DNA of 64,000 nucleotides from Neisseria zalophi. GTDB lineage: Bacteria; Pseudomonadota; Gammaproteobacteria; Burkholderiales; Neisseriaceae. Positions 46,534 to 56,283 of the stretch are shown here, piece after piece. The position numbers were made by a program, and so were the translations under genes. The stretch spans positions 620,001 through 684,000 of the forward strand of contig NZ_CP031700.1 of assembly GCF_008807015.1 (NCBI RefSeq). The letters are read 5' to 3'. Under the pieces are notes generated by a model that did no database searches, was not told the DNA's origin, and worked only from the letters and a program-made list of their open reading frames with translations. Every line of letters begins with the position of its first letter. Positions within the stretch are counted from its first letter, which is position 1.

Positions 46534-46964
46534 GGCTAAGTAACCACTTTTAAATAAAATAATTAATTTATACAAACATATAAAACAATAAGTATCAAAA
46601 TATCGTATTATAAAAAATATATTAGTCAGTCACTTGTTGATAATTTTTCCAAACAAATTAAAGGGATTGACGGCAGATAAAGCTGGTTAGGCGGTATTTT
46701 CACAACAGCTTATTTAAGTAACTGTTATCATTTTTGATGTTGGATATGCGCCAAATTTTGTATTTAACATTTTGATTAAAAAAAGAAAACAAAAGTCGCT
46801 TGTCGTTTAAAATAAGCCTATGATAATATGCCGCCTAACACCGTGTGGTTCGGGGCGGTATTGCCGCACCGCATGTTTCAATAGAAAATGTAAAAAGGAT
46901 TCGGTAAAATCCAGCCAAATCCGATTTTTAAAACCCGCCGTAAGGCATATAAGGACTGATTAAC
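46534..46964. other. Leader region of acpP
   Basis: About 430 bp, AT-rich on the left and without DUS. No gene or RNA was recognised. The acpP promoter is presumably in the right half. Confidence 0.5.
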
Positions 46965-47201
46965 ATGTCAAACATTGAACAACAAGTTAAAAAAATTGTT
47001 GCCGAACAACTGGGCGTTAACGAAGCCGAAGTTAAAAACGAATCTTCATTCCAAGATGATTTGGGCGCAGACTCTCTGGATACCGTTGAGTTGGTAATGG
47101 CTTTGGAAGAAGCTTTCGGCTGTGAAATCCCTGATGAGGATGCTGAAAAAATCACTACCGTGCAATTGGCTATCGACTATATCCAATCACACTCTGCCTA
47201 A
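46965..47201 (+). CDS. acpP: Acyl carrier protein
   Basis: A 78-aa acidic carrier for fatty acid synthesis. The 4'-phosphopantetheine attachment serine is in [17 protein letters not shown] (near residue 37). Length and sequence are typical. A terminator separates it from fabF, which is 147 bp downstream. Confidence 0.98.
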   Translation: MSNIEQQVKKIVAEQLGVNEAEVKNESSFQDDLGADSLDTVELVMALEEAFGCEIPDEDAEKITTVQLAIDYIQSHSA

Positions 47202-47225
47202 GCGCACAGTGTCTCAAAACGAAAC

Positions 47226-47264
47226 AGCCTCTGCTGCGGGAATCCCTGCCGACAGAGGCTTTTA
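47226..47264 (+). terminator. Terminator between acpP and fabF
   Basis: AGCCTCTG / CAGAGGCT stem (47226-47233, 47253-47260) with a GC-rich loop, then TTTT. Would allow much higher acpP than fabF expression. Confidence 0.8.
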
Positions 47265-47348
47265 GCTTATTAAATAAACCATTACTCACACGGTTTCAGA
47301 CGGCCTGTTTTTAAGAAAACCGTCAAACCTAACCCAAGCGAGAATACT

Positions 47349-48596
47349 ATGAGTCAGCGAAGAGTCGTCATTACAGGTTTAGGACAGATATCGCCTGTCG
47401 GCAATGACATTGCCACCGCCTGGAACAATCTCTTGGCCGGAAAAAGCGGCATCAGTGCCATTACCCGTTTCGATGCATCCGATATTAACTGCCGCGTTGC
47501 CGGTGAAGTGAAAGATTTCGATATCGGTACCTATATCAGCCCTAAAGAAGCACGCCGTATGGATGTTTTTATCCACTATGGTATTGCAGCTGCGTTGCAA
47601 GCCATTGCCGATTCAGGGCTGGATGATGTAGAAGGTTTGGATAAAGACCGTATCGGTGTCAATATCGGTTCCGGTATCGGCGGGTTGCCCACTATTGAAG
47701 CTACCGGTAAGGCCGTGATGCAAACCGGCGCGCGCAAAATCAATCCATTTTTTATTCCCGGTTCGCTGATTAACCTTATTGCCGGCCACGTTACCATTCT
47801 AAAAGGCTATCGCGGTCCTAGTTACGGCATGGTTTCTGCCTGTACCACCGGTGCACATTCCATTGGCGATTCCGCCCGCCTGATTAAATATGGTGATGCG
47901 GATGTGATGGTTGCCGGCGGTGCTGAAGGTGCTATTTGTACATTGGGCATGGGTGGTTTTGCCGCTATGAAAGCCTTGTCAACACGCAATGATGACCCGG
48001 AAACCGCTTCCCGCCCTTGGGATAAAGGCCGTGATGGTTTCGTGATGGGCGAAGGTGCCGGTGTGATGGTGCTGGAAGAGCTTGAGCATGCCAAAAAACG
48101 CGGTGCAAAAATTTATGCGGAAATTGTCGGCTTTGGTATGAGCTCCGATGCCTACCATATTACTGCACCTAATGTAGAAGGCCCTGCGATGGCGGTGAAC
48201 CGTGCATTAAAAGATGCCGGTTTAAATCCCACAGACGTTGATTATGTGAATGCGCATGGAACCTCTACTCCTTTAGGCGATGCCAATGAAACCAATGCAT
48301 TGAAAATCGCATTGGGTGATCACGCTTATAAAGTGATTGTAAACTCTACCAAATCTATGACCGGCCATCTATTGGGTGCTGCTGGTGGTGTAGAGGCTGT
48401 TTATAGCGTATTGGCCGTGCATAATCAAAAATCACCACCGACCATTAATCTGTTTGAGCAAGATATCGAAGTCGGTTGTGATTTGGATTACTGTGCCAAC
48501 GAAGCCCGCGATGTCAAAATAGACGTAGCGATTTCTAACTCGTTCGGCTTCGGTGGAACCAACGGTACTTTGGTATTCAAACGTTTTAAAGACTGA
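47349..48596 (+). CDS. fabF: 3-oxoacyl-ACP synthase II
   Basis: The condensing enzyme that elongates acyl-ACP. The Cys-His-His triad is visible: SACTTGAHS (Cys near 164), [11 protein letters not shown] (His near 304) and [12 protein letters not shown] (His near 341). 415 aa. Starts [17 protein letters not shown] like other FabF proteins. An IS-end/DUS palindrome follows the stop. Confidence 0.97.
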   Translation: MSQRRVVITGLGQISPVGNDIATAWNNLLAGKSGISAITRFDASDINCRVAGEVKDFDIGTYISPKEARRMDVFIHYGIAAALQAIADSGLDDVEGLDKDRIGVNIGSGIGGLPTIEATGKAVMQTGARKINPFFIPGSLINLIAGHVTILKGYRGPSYGMVSACTTGAHSIGDSARLIKYGDADVMVAGGAEGAICTLGMGGFAAMKALSTRNDDPETASRPWDKGRDGFVMGEGAGVMVLEELEHAKKRGAKIYAEIVGFGMSSDAYHITAPNVEGPAMAVNRALKDAGLNPTDVDYVNAHGTSTPLGDANETNALKIALGDHAYKVIVNSTKSMTGHLLGAAGGVEAVYSVLAVHNQKSPPTINLFEQDIEVGCDLDYCANEARDVKIDVAISNSFGFGGTNGTLVFKRFKD

Positions 48597-48646
48597 TAAA
48601 ACCACACAGGTATCTATATTTTATAGATTGGTGTTGTAACAATACA

Positions 48647-48739
48647 AAAAAGGCCGTCTGAAAGTTTGAACTGCACCTTAATGGGTTGGAGGAGTGTCCA
48701 ACTTTTGGGGGTCAGTTCAAACTTTCAGACGGCCTTTTT
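48647..48739. mobile_element. IS-end relic (IS3/IS150-type termini) nested in a DUS hairpin
   Basis: A 27-bp perfect inverted repeat (48647-48673 and 48713-48739) whose outer half is an inverted DUS pair. The inner half is TGAACTG facing its complement. Read inward from the right it gives TGAACTGACCCCCAAAAGTT, which resembles IS3-family (IS150-group) terminal repeats; the left end TGAACTGCACC is a partial match. Only about 54 bp lie between the outer TGAACTG ends and no transposase remains. As a hairpin it can still terminate fabF and the convergent gst. Confidence 0.55.
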
Positions 48740-48759
48740 GATGAGTGAATCTATTTTTC

Positions 48760-49383
48760 TTATTGTGTTGCTTGTGCCGCAAGCTTTTGGTCTATGGCTT
48801 GTGCCTGTTGGAAGGCAGGGCGGGTGTAGAGGCGGTCGAAATAGGCGGTTAATATGGAGTTGGCGGGAAATACTTGGGCATATTGGGTAAACCAAGTTAA
48901 TAAACCGCCGTAATAGATATCGAGTGCGCTGAAATGGTTGCCGACCATATATTCATGATTGCCGATATGTTGGCATATCATATCAAAAGCTGTATCAAAG
49001 TCGCCATAGCCGACGGCACTGCGTTGCGCTTCGTTATTTTGAATATTCCGTTGTTTATCTCGTGCCGCATATTCGAATTGAATCGAAAATAGCAGCCAAC
49101 GGTAATATTGCCCGCGTTCTTCGCTGGTTGCATCGGGAATCAACTGCTTCTCGGGAAACTGTTCGGCTAAGTAAGTAATAATGGCGGCTGTTTCGGTGAT
49201 GATATGGTCTCCGTGCCTTAGGGCGGGCACTTTGCCTAAGGGGTTGATGGCAAGGTATTCGGGGGATTTGATGCTTTGTTCCGATAGGGCGACGGTATCG
49301 TAACGGGCGCCGCACTCTTCAAGCATCCAAAGAACATTGGTGCCGCGTGATTGGGGCATGGTATAGAGGGTAAAGTTTTTCAT
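48760..49383 (-). CDS. Glutathione S-transferase family protein
   Basis: A 207-aa cytosolic GST. The N-terminal thioredoxin-like domain reads FTLYTMPQSRGTNVLWMLEECG, with the cis-Pro and ETAAIITYL glutathione-binding region (about 63-75). An all-helical C-terminal domain follows. Convergent with fabF and downstream of the WYL regulator. Substrate unknown. Confidence 0.9.
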   Translation of the reverse strand: MKNFTLYTMPQSRGTNVLWMLEECGARYDTVALSEQSIKSPEYLAINPLGKVPALRHGDHIITETAAIITYLAEQFPEKQLIPDATSEERGQYYRWLLFSIQFEYAARDKQRNIQNNEAQRSAVGYGDFDTAFDMICQHIGNHEYMVGNHFSALDIYYGGLLTWFTQYAQVFPANSILTAYFDRLYTRPAFQQAQAIDQKLAAQATQ

Positions 49384-49502
49384 CGGTATCTCCGTGTTGT
49401 CGGGGTAGGACGGAACTAGGGTTTCGGTAGGATTCCGTTTTCTGCTATTGGCGATAATACGGGTATGCGGTGTCAGTTTTTGTCAGGAGTGTTTCAGACG
49501 GC

Positions 49503-50207
49503 CTAAAAATCAAAGGGTTGTAGGTTGATATTTTCTTGCCGCCGCCATTCGCCTAGTAAAATCATGTGTGGGGTTGGGTAGGGCTCCCCAATTATCGCCT
49601 CTCTGATGCGGTCGGAGCGGAAATGGCGGAAATCCTGCCTGAGTTCGCACCATGCTGAAATTAGGCGGGTATGGTCGAAATAGCCGATGGCAAACGGCCA
49701 GACGCAGCGGTTGCTTGGCCGGCCTTTGGCATCGGTATAGTTGAAAGAGAGCTTGCGGTTGCTACGGATGGCAGCACGGACGGTATTGAGAATATGTTGC
49801 TCGTGTTCGTCGTAGCCGCTAGGTTGTTTAACCGGATAAAGTACCTGAGTTTCTATCAGGCCGGATAAGTTGTCGGGTAAGATATTGTGGATTTTGGTTA
49901 ACACATTTTTGGCTTCTTCACGCAGTGTGTTGTCGGTATAAGCAACCACCCAGCGCAGGCCGAGCACCAAAGCTTCGATTTCGTTTTCATTAAACATCAG
50001 CGGCGGCAATAGAAAATCTTTGTGCAAAATAAAACCTATGCCCGCTTCGGCACGAATATCCGCACCTTGCCGCCGCAGGGCTTCGATATCGCGGTAAACC
50101 GTTCGGATGCTGACAGATAAAGTGTCTGCCAAAGTTTCGGCGGTAACGGGATGGCGATGGTTGCGCAATAATTGCAATAAGCTGAGTAAGCGTTCGGATC
50201 GGGTCAT
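49503..50207 (-). CDS. YafY-like transcriptional regulator (HTH_11 + WYL)
   Basis: A 234-aa regulator. The N-terminal helix-turn-helix (SERLLSLLQLLRNHRHPVTAETLADTLSVSIRTVYRDIEALRRQGA) is followed by a WYL domain (about 135-205, with RKLSFNYTDAKG and RCVWPFAIGYFDHTRLISAWCELR). WYL domains often sense ligands such as nucleotides. It lies upstream of the GST gene on the same strand, 120 bp away, and may control it. Confidence 0.88.
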   Translation of the reverse strand: MTRSERLLSLLQLLRNHRHPVTAETLADTLSVSIRTVYRDIEALRRQGADIRAEAGIGFILHKDFLLPPLMFNENEIEALVLGLRWVVAYTDNTLREEAKNVLTKIHNILPDNLSGLIETQVLYPVKQPSGYDEHEQHILNTVRAAIRSNRKLSFNYTDAKGRPSNRCVWPFAIGYFDHTRLISAWCELRQDFRHFRSDRIREAIIGEPYPTPHMILLGEWRRQENINLQPFDF

Positions 50208-50282
50208 AAAAATAGGCGGTAGGGCGGGGTTGTCGGATAACGAATATGGTAAGGCATTCTGATAATGATTTATATGACTAAA

Positions 50283-50320
50283 CAGGCCGTCTGAAAAGAA
50301 AAACGCTTTCAGACGGCCTG
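50283..50320 (-). terminator. DUS hairpin upstream of the YafY-like gene and after rppH end
   Basis: Inverted DUS pair, arms 50283-50296 and 50307-50320, between rppH (ends 50341, minus) and the YafY-like gene; serves as the rppH terminator. Confidence 0.8.
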
Positions 50321-50340
50321 AAAGCGTTGGGGGTATTGGT

Positions 50341-50853
50341 TTATTTTTCTTGCTTGCGGGTGAATTCTTCTAAGCTTTCCAAACCACGCAAAAAGCGGGA
50401 AAGTTCGCTTAACGCGCCTTCATATACATTACGTTTAAAATCAATTACTTCATCTATCGGTGCCCAATATTGATGCCAACGCCAACCGTCGAATTCGGGG
50501 TGGCTGGTAGCGCGCAGGTGAACATCGCTTTCCCGACCGACCAAGCGCAGCAGATACCAAATCTGTTTTTGCCCGCGATAAGAACCGCGCCATTCGCGGC
50601 GAACCCAATGGGAGGGAACGTCGTAACGCAGCCAGTCTCGGGTGCGGCCTAAAATTTTAACGTGGTGCGGGAGTAGGCCGACTTCTTCTAAAAGCTCACG
50701 GTACATGGCGGTTTCCGGACTTTCCCCCGGTTTGATGCCGCCTTGGGGAAACTGCCACGAATGCTCGCGCACACGTTTACCCCAGAATACTTCATTGCGG
50801 TCGTTGGTTAAGATGATGCCGACATTGGGGCGATATCCTTCTCTATCCAGCAT
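50341..50853 (-). CDS. rppH: RNA pyrophosphohydrolase
   Basis: A Nudix enzyme that removes pyrophosphate from 5'-triphosphate RNA and starts mRNA decay. The Nudix box reads [23 protein letters not shown] (about 37-59). It begins [15 protein letters not shown] like RppH; the frame is open to 50928 but ATG 50853 is the family start; 170 aa. Confidence 0.95.
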   Translation of the reverse strand: MLDREGYRPNVGIILTNDRNEVFWGKRVREHSWQFPQGGIKPGESPETAMYRELLEEVGLLPHHVKILGRTRDWLRYDVPSHWVRREWRGSYRGQKQIWYLLRLVGRESDVHLRATSHPEFDGWRWHQYWAPIDEVIDFKRNVYEGALSELSRFLRGLESLEEFTRKQEK

Positions 50854-50982
50854 AGTTTGCCGCCCTTTGCATAAAAATTTAATCTTTAGATTTTCCCACA
50901 ATGCCGATGGTTTGACAAATTTATCCACAGGCAGACTCGGCTGTATCAGGCGCTTTAAAGCCTATGTATCCGGCCATAAAAC

Positions 50983-51013
50983 AAGCCGTCTGAAAATGTT
51001 TTCAGACGGCCTG
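50983..51013 (-). terminator. DUS terminator after metK
   Basis: AAGCCGTCTGAAAA (50983-50996) with TTTTCAGACGGCCT (50999-51012), two-base loop. Confidence 0.8.
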
Positions 51014-51050
51014 AACAGGGTCTATGCGGACCGGGTTTTGCTCGAAAAAT

Positions 51051-52220
51051 TTATAAACCTGCCGCCGCTTTCAATGCCGCTACTTTATCGGTACGTTCCC
51101 AACTGAATTCGGGTTCTTCCCGTCCGAAATGGCCGTAAGCTGCGGATTTGCTGTAAATCGGCCTTAATAAATCAAGCATTTGAACAATGCCTTTCGGGCG
51201 TAGGTCGAAATGTTCGCGCACCAGTTTGATTAATTCCGCTTCGCTGAGTTTGCCGGTGCCGAAGGTATCAATGGAAATAGAGGTCGGTTTGGCAATACCA
51301 ATGGCGTAAGAAACTTGAATCTGGCATTGGGTTGCCAAGCCGGCGGCAACGATGTTTTTAGCGACATAACGGCAGGCATAGGCGGCGGAGCGGTCGACTT
51401 TGGTCGGGTCTTTTCCGGAGAATGCACCCCCGCCATGCGGTGCGGCACCGCCATAGGTATCAACAATGATTTTGCGGCCGGTTAAGCCGCAATCGCCCTG
51501 CGGGCCGCCAATTACAAATACGCCGGTCGGGTTGATCAGGTATTTGGTTTCTTCGGTCAGCATGTCTGCCGGCAATACCGGCAGAATAATATGTTCTTTA
51601 ACTGCGGCAATCAATTCTTCACGGCTGATATCGGGGTGGTGTTGAGTGGATAATACGACGGTATCAATGCGTTTGACTTTTCCTGTTTCGCTGTCGTATA
51701 CGCAGGTTAATTGTGCTTTGGCATCGGGGCGAAGCCACGGCAGCAGGCCGCTTTTGCGTACTTCGCTTTGGCGTTGCATCAGGCGGTGGCTGTAATAAAT
51801 CGGGAAGGGCATTAAGGTGGGTGTTTCATCGCAGGCATAACCGAACATCAAGCCCTGATCGCCGGCGCCTTGCTCCAAATCAACCCCTTCGCCTTCATTA
51901 ACACCTTGGGCGATATCGGGCGATTGTTCGCCGAAATTTTGCAGTAGTCGGCAAGAGTTGGCACTAAAACCCAATTCGGGATCGTTATAACCGATACGGG
52001 AAATTGTATCGCGTGCCACCTGTTCGTAATCGACTTTGGCCGTTGTGGTGATTTCACCGGCCAAAACACATAAATCGGTGGCAACCAATGTTTCGGCGGC
52101 AACCCGTGCCGTAGGGTCTTGTGCCAGAATGGCATCTAAAATGGCATCGGAAATTTGATCGGCCACTTTATCAGGGTGGCCTTCGGAAACAGATTCCGAA
52201 GTAAACAAGTATTCGCTCAT
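51051..52220 (-). CDS. metK: S-adenosylmethionine synthase
   Basis: Makes SAM from methionine and ATP. Signatures [12 protein letters not shown] (about 116-127) and [20 protein letters not shown] (about 257-276) are intact; the N-terminus [16 protein letters not shown] binds ATP/phosphate. 389 aa. A leader of about 450 bp lies upstream with no SAM riboswitch that I can recognise. SAM is a substrate of QueA encoded in this window. Confidence 0.97.
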   Translation of the reverse strand: MSEYLFTSESVSEGHPDKVADQISDAILDAILAQDPTARVAAETLVATDLCVLAGEITTTAKVDYEQVARDTISRIGYNDPELGFSANSCRLLQNFGEQSPDIAQGVNEGEGVDLEQGAGDQGLMFGYACDETPTLMPFPIYYSHRLMQRQSEVRKSGLLPWLRPDAKAQLTCVYDSETGKVKRIDTVVLSTQHHPDISREELIAAVKEHIILPVLPADMLTEETKYLINPTGVFVIGGPQGDCGLTGRKIIVDTYGGAAPHGGGAFSGKDPTKVDRSAAYACRYVAKNIVAAGLATQCQIQVSYAIGIAKPTSISIDTFGTGKLSEAELIKLVREHFDLRPKGIVQMLDLLRPIYSKSAAYGHFGREEPEFSWERTDKVAALKAAAGL

Positions 52221-52602
52221 TTTATCGTAATGCTTTCATGAAAAAGAAAATGTTTGTTTATGGAGCCTAGATGCGGCTAGAAAACGAATTATGGTAAAAA
52301 TTGTGGTTAAAGAAAAATAAAGATAAAAAGCTGTTTGTTAACAGTTCGATTCTTTGTCTACACAATATTTAATTGAGCGGAATTATAACAGAGATAAGGC
52401 AATGGCTTTTTAAACTTTAATGAATATTGCAAATGCTTGTTTGAGTATGGTTATTTTACTGTTGAGTTGTCACATATTTAGTTATTCGGCTTAAATATAG
52501 CTACGCTGGCGTTTCCTAACGGTCGCAGCCCTGCTAGAGCAAGCCCAATGTCGGTACTTTTAGAAAATTATTGTAGAAAATCAATAAAGTTTTTTGATTC
52601 AT
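52221..52602. other. metK leader / intergenic with a GC-rich island
   Basis: Mostly AT-rich, except about 52500-52555, a sharply GC-richer block (CTACGCTGGCGTTTCC...). The plus strand gives a 44-codon open frame without a start (LFGLNIATLAFPNGRSPARA...) that ends in the TGA of a DUS. It could be a decayed gene or a dispersed repeat. No RNA structure was identified. Confidence 0.45.
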
Positions 52603-52638
52603 ATAAGGCCGTCTGAATGCTATTTCAGACGGCCTTAT
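52603..52638 (-). terminator. DUS terminator after hslO
   Basis: ATAAGGCCGTCTGAA (52603-52617) with its complement (52624-52638), A/T flanks both sides. Confidence 0.85.
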
Positions 52639-52675
52639 TTATTATTCTTGAAAAGAATATAGTTGGATACAGATT

Positions 52676-53599
52676 TTATTGCAGCTGGGCGGCATTTCTT
52701 GATTCACGGTATGCTGCGGCAATATCGGTACCGAATAGTGTATTAACATCAGTTTCATCAAAAACATATTGGGCGTGGCAGAAGTCACAATCGATTTCGA
52801 TGCTGCCTTGCTCCGCCAATACCGAGCCGACTTCTTCGCCACCGAGCAGAAGCAGCATATCGCTCACTTTTCCGCGCGAACAGGTGCAGGCAAATTCGAT
52901 GGGTTCCGGTTCAAAAAGGCGTGGCGGTGTTTCATGGAATAAACGGTAGAGTATGTGCTGTACACTAAGCGAAAGCAGCTCTTCTTGTGTAGCGGTTTGT
53001 GCCAATGTTACGACATGCTCCCATGTTTCCGGATTAGGCTCTGATTCGGGCAGGCGTTGTACCAATAGCCCGCTGCATGCGGTATCGGAAGCGGCCAAAG
53101 TAATATAGGTATCCAATTGCTCGGAACGCTTCATATAGTTCATCAGCATTTCCGCAATACTGCCGCCTTCTAAAGGCACCACCCCTTGCCAAGGGTCGCC
53201 GTCGCGCGGTTGTAGGGTAATCACAAATACCCCGTTTTCGCCTAAAAGTTCGGCAAGGCTGTCGTCATCGTTGATTTGAGCCTGTTCATCCCAACGGGCG
53301 GTAGCGCGACAGGTGTCGGCAGAGCCGGCTTCTACCACCAGCATTTTCAGACGGCCTTGCCCTTGTACTTGCACGGTTAGGGTGCCGTCGATTTTCAGAT
53401 TGCTTGATAACAATACGCCGGCTGCCAATAGCTCGCCCAGTGCGCGCCGTATAGCGACAGGGTAGTGTTTTTGGCCGACAATATGCTGCCATACTTTTTC
53501 AAGTAATACATGTTGCCCGCGGATAGGCATATCATCAAAAATAAAACGGGTGCGGTTGTCGGCGGCGGTGATTGCCGGTGTGTTGGTTTGTGTTTGCAT
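52676..53599 (-). CDS. hslO: Redox-regulated chaperone Hsp33
   Basis: A holdase activated by oxidative unfolding. The zinc/redox switch near the C-terminus has the four cysteines as CTCS and CDFC (spacing about 30). The N-terminal domain shows RRALGELLAAGVLLSSNLKIDGTLTVQVQG. 307 aa with a short N-terminal extension. It is divergent from yebC. An internal DUS lies near 53345. Confidence 0.95.
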   Translation of the reverse strand: MQTQTNTPAITAADNRTRFIFDDMPIRGQHVLLEKVWQHIVGQKHYPVAIRRALGELLAAGVLLSSNLKIDGTLTVQVQGQGRLKMLVVEAGSADTCRATARWDEQAQINDDDSLAELLGENGVFVITLQPRDGDPWQGVVPLEGGSIAEMLMNYMKRSEQLDTYITLAASDTACSGLLVQRLPESEPNPETWEHVVTLAQTATQEELLSLSVQHILYRLFHETPPRLFEPEPIEFACTCSRGKVSDMLLLLGGEEVGSVLAEQGSIEIDCDFCHAQYVFDETDVNTLFGTDIAAAYRESRNAAQLQ

Positions 53600-53866
53600 A
53601 CTTATATTTTCCTGCTTAAATTTTTCAGATGGTTTGAATATGGTTGCAAGCCGTTTTAAATCAAGTATCCCTGTAAAAACAGAATATTTTCCGGGTATTG
53701 CCGCATGGTGTTTATTGGCATTGTATTTTGGCGTAGCCTGAACGAAATGGCCGAATCGGTGCTGTTTGGCGTAGGTTTTAAAATGTTTTTTCGCTATGTT
53801 AAAATAGACGGCTTAAAAATGAATTCGGCCGTATCGCGGTGCGGGCGGCAAGGAAAGGAAAGAATA

Positions 53867-54595
53867 ATGGCAGGCCATAGTAAATGGGCGAATATCCGCC
53901 ACAAGAAAGAGCGTCAGGATGCCAAGCGCGGCAAAATTTTTACGCGCTTGATTAAAGAAATTACCGTAGCGGCCAAAATGGGCGGCGGTGATCCGAATTC
54001 AAACCCCCGTTTGCGTTTGGCTATGGATAAAGCTTTCGACAACAATATGCCGAAAGACAATGTGCAACGTGCGATTGATAAAGGTACGGGCAATCTGGAG
54101 GGGGCGGAATACGTTGAATTGCGCTATGAGGGCTACGGTATCGGCGGTGCGGCTTTGATGGTGGACTGCTTAACCGATAATAAAACCCGTACGGTTGCCG
54201 ATGTGCGCCATGCTTTTAACAAAAATGGCGGTAATTTAGGCACCGATGGTTGTGTGGCCTTTAACTTTGTTCATCAAGGCTATCTGCTTTTTGCACCGGG
54301 TACGGACGAAGATGCGCTGATGGAAGCAGCATTGGAAGCGGGTGCGGAAGATGTGGTGAATAATGAAGACGGTTCGATTGAAGTGATTACCGCGCCGAAT
54401 GATTGGGCTGCTGTAAAAGCCACTTTGGAAGCAGCAGGCTTTAAATCGGAAGACGGCGACGTGACCATGCGCGCGCAAAACGAAACCGAATTGAGTGGCG
54501 AAGATGCCGAGAAAATGCAAAAACTGATTGATGCACTTGAAGATTTAGACGATGTTCAAGATGTTTATACTTCTGCGGTGTTGAATTTCGAGTAA
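53867..54595 (+). CDS. yebC: YebC/PmpR/TACO1-family protein
   Basis: A conserved cytosolic protein annotated as a transcriptional regulator and more recently tied to relief of ribosome stalling. It begins [24 protein letters not shown] and has [17 protein letters not shown] and [13 protein letters not shown]. 242 aa from ATG 53867; the longer frame from 53705 is unsupported. AAGGAAAG lies before the ATG. Confidence 0.95.
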   Translation: MAGHSKWANIRHKKERQDAKRGKIFTRLIKEITVAAKMGGGDPNSNPRLRLAMDKAFDNNMPKDNVQRAIDKGTGNLEGAEYVELRYEGYGIGGAALMVDCLTDNKTRTVADVRHAFNKNGGNLGTDGCVAFNFVHQGYLLFAPGTDEDALMEAALEAGAEDVVNNEDGSIEVITAPNDWAAVKATLEAAGFKSEDGDVTMRAQNETELSGEDAEKMQKLIDALEDLDDVQDVYTSAVLNFE

Positions 54596-54625
54596 AGCTT
54601 GTTTCAGACGGCCTATTATTATTGT

Positions 54626-54664
54626 AAAAAGCAGGTGCTTCGCAATCGGCACCTGCTTTTTTAT
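54626..54664 (+). terminator. Terminator after yebC
   Basis: AAAAAGCAGGTGC / GCACCTGCTTTTTT stem (54626-54638, 54649-54662). Confidence 0.92.
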
Positions 54665-54873
54665 AAGAGAGCCATGTAATAAAGCTTTGCATTGAAAGGG
54701 CAATATAAAGTATGTTGGTTTTTCAGACGGCCTTCAATATCAGAATAATATGGTGCATTATTTGGCTGTAAAATTGTTATCGCATACTTGGAAACTACTT
54801 TAAAAAATAGTAGGTTTGCCCCACAATATAGTTCTCTGCCATGAAATAAAAGATTAAAGGAAAGGCAAATATT

Positions 54874-55716
54874 ATGTGCCAGCTGCTCGGCATGAACTGC
54901 AATACCCCTACCGATATTGTGTTTTCTTTCGAAGGGTTCCGCCGTCGTGGTGGTTTGACTGACCATCATGCTGACGGTTTCGGTATTGGTTTTTTCGAAG
55001 GCCGCGGTGTGCGTTTGTTTCATGATGACAAACCCAGTGCGCATTCGCCGGTTGCTGATTTAATCCGTGCGTATCAAATCAAATCTGAAAATGTGATTGC
55101 CCATATTCGAAAAGCAACACAGGGGCAAACTTCGTTGGCCAATACCCATCCGTTTATGCGTGAAATGTGGGGGGAATATTGGTTGTTTGCCCACAACGGG
55201 CATTTGAAAAACTTTTTCCCCGAAATTGGGCAATATTACCATGCCGTCGGTAATACCGATTCGGAGCGGGCTTTTTGCTATATGCTCGAACAGTTGCGTA
55301 CCCGTTTTCCAGAACGTCCCGATACAGATGCTTTGTTTGAAGCGGTTAAAGAGCTGACAAAAGAAATACGTGAATATGGTTTGTTTAACTTTATGATGTC
55401 AAACGGCGATTATCTGTTTGCGCATGCCAGCACACTGCTGCATTATATTGTCCGCAAAGCACCTTTTGGCGAGGCGCATTTGTTGGATGATGATGTCAGT
55501 ATCGATTTTGCTGCGGTTACTACGCCAAACGATAAAGTGGCGGTGATTGCCACTTTGCCGCTAACGGCTAACGAGCAGTGGTCGCAGTTGGCGGTAGATG
55601 AGTTGGTGATGTTTTATCAGGGCGATATTGTGCGCAGAGACCGACCGGAACCGCCTGTTTATATGGGCACGGAAGAAGGTTTGGAAATTGCCCGTGCGGT
55701 AGGCGTGAGTGTTTAA
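54874..55716 (+). CDS. yafJ: Class II glutamine amidotransferase (YafJ-like)
   Basis: A 280-aa Ntn-type amidotransferase. Cys2 (MCQLLGMNC) becomes the N-terminal nucleophile; supporting residues are in DHHADGFGIGFFEG, AHIRKATQG and THPF. The FAHNGHL block (about 110-116) is typical. No acceptor domain is fused, so its substrate is unknown. AAAGGAAAGG lies before the ATG. Convergent with sspB. Confidence 0.9.
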   Translation: MCQLLGMNCNTPTDIVFSFEGFRRRGGLTDHHADGFGIGFFEGRGVRLFHDDKPSAHSPVADLIRAYQIKSENVIAHIRKATQGQTSLANTHPFMREMWGEYWLFAHNGHLKNFFPEIGQYYHAVGNTDSERAFCYMLEQLRTRFPERPDTDALFEAVKELTKEIREYGLFNFMMSNGDYLFAHASTLLHYIVRKAPFGEAHLLDDDVSIDFAAVTTPNDKVAVIATLPLTANEQWSQLAVDELVMFYQGDIVRRDRPEPPVYMGTEEGLEIARAVGVSV

Positions 55717-55736
55717 GTTTGCTGGGTTTTCAAGTT

Positions 55737-55774
55737 AAAACTGGCCGTCTGAGTGATTCAGACGGCCAGTTTTT
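55737..55774. terminator. Bidirectional DUS hairpin
   Basis: CTGGCCGTCTGA (55741-55752) with complement (55758-55769), flanked by A- and T-runs, between convergent yafJ and sspB. Confidence 0.88.
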
Positions 55775-55793
55775 ATGGATATAAACAGCAGCT

Positions 55794-56261
55794 TTATTTC
55801 ACCAGTTTCAAACCTTTTTTAGGTTTCGTACCGCCATTTTCAGGTGGGGGCGTATCGTCTTTGTTTTCAGACGGCTTCTCTTCAGCACTGTCGGCGGTTT
55901 CTTTTTCGACTAAGTGCAACGGCTCGACACCCTGTTTTTCACTTTCGGTTTGATAGGGTTCCACTTCAAACCCCATGCCTTCACCGCTTTCGCGTGCGAA
56001 AATACTGATCACATGACCGATCGGAATCCAGATTTCATGTGCGACACCGGAAAAACGGGCGGAGAAATTTATCCATTCGTTATCAATGTTTAAATTGTGG
56101 CTTGCCGTTGTGCCGATATTCAGTACGATTTCATTTTCACGCACGTATTGCATGGGAACTCGGGTATGTTCGTTTACCCAAACGGCAATATGCGGTGTTT
56201 GATTATTGTCCATACACCATTCATAAAGTGCGCGAATCAGGTAAGGTTTGGTGCTGTTCAC
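55794..56261 (-). CDS. sspB: ClpXP protease specificity-enhancing factor / stringent starvation protein B
   Basis: Tethers ssrA-tagged peptides to ClpXP. The folded domain (about 1-105) has KPYLIRALYEWCMDNN, PHIAVWVNE and NIGTTASHNLNIDNEWINFSARF. A flexible acidic/Pro-rich tail follows, ending in basic GTKPKKGLKLVK, the ClpX-binding tail. 155 aa. Downstream of sspA by 22 bp; an internal DUS is translated in the tail. Confidence 0.95.
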   Translation of the reverse strand: MNSTKPYLIRALYEWCMDNNQTPHIAVWVNEHTRVPMQYVRENEIVLNIGTTASHNLNIDNEWINFSARFSGVAHEIWIPIGHVISIFARESGEGMGFEVEPYQTESEKQGVEPLHLVEKETADSAEEKPSENKDDTPPPENGGTKPKKGLKLVK

Positions 56262-56283
56262 AGTTGTTTCCTTTGGGGGCGGC

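Noticed and set aside
48666..48890. 74-codon plus-strand frame after fabF
   Set aside because: It starts in the IS-end/DUS palindrome and runs antisense through gst; a shadow.
52221..52602. SAM riboswitch upstream of metK
   Set aside because: No match to SAM-I or SAM-II core motifs could be seen on the minus strand.
54661..55044. 127-codon minus-strand frame opposite yafJ
   Set aside because: Antisense shadow of the start of yafJ and its leader; no independent support.
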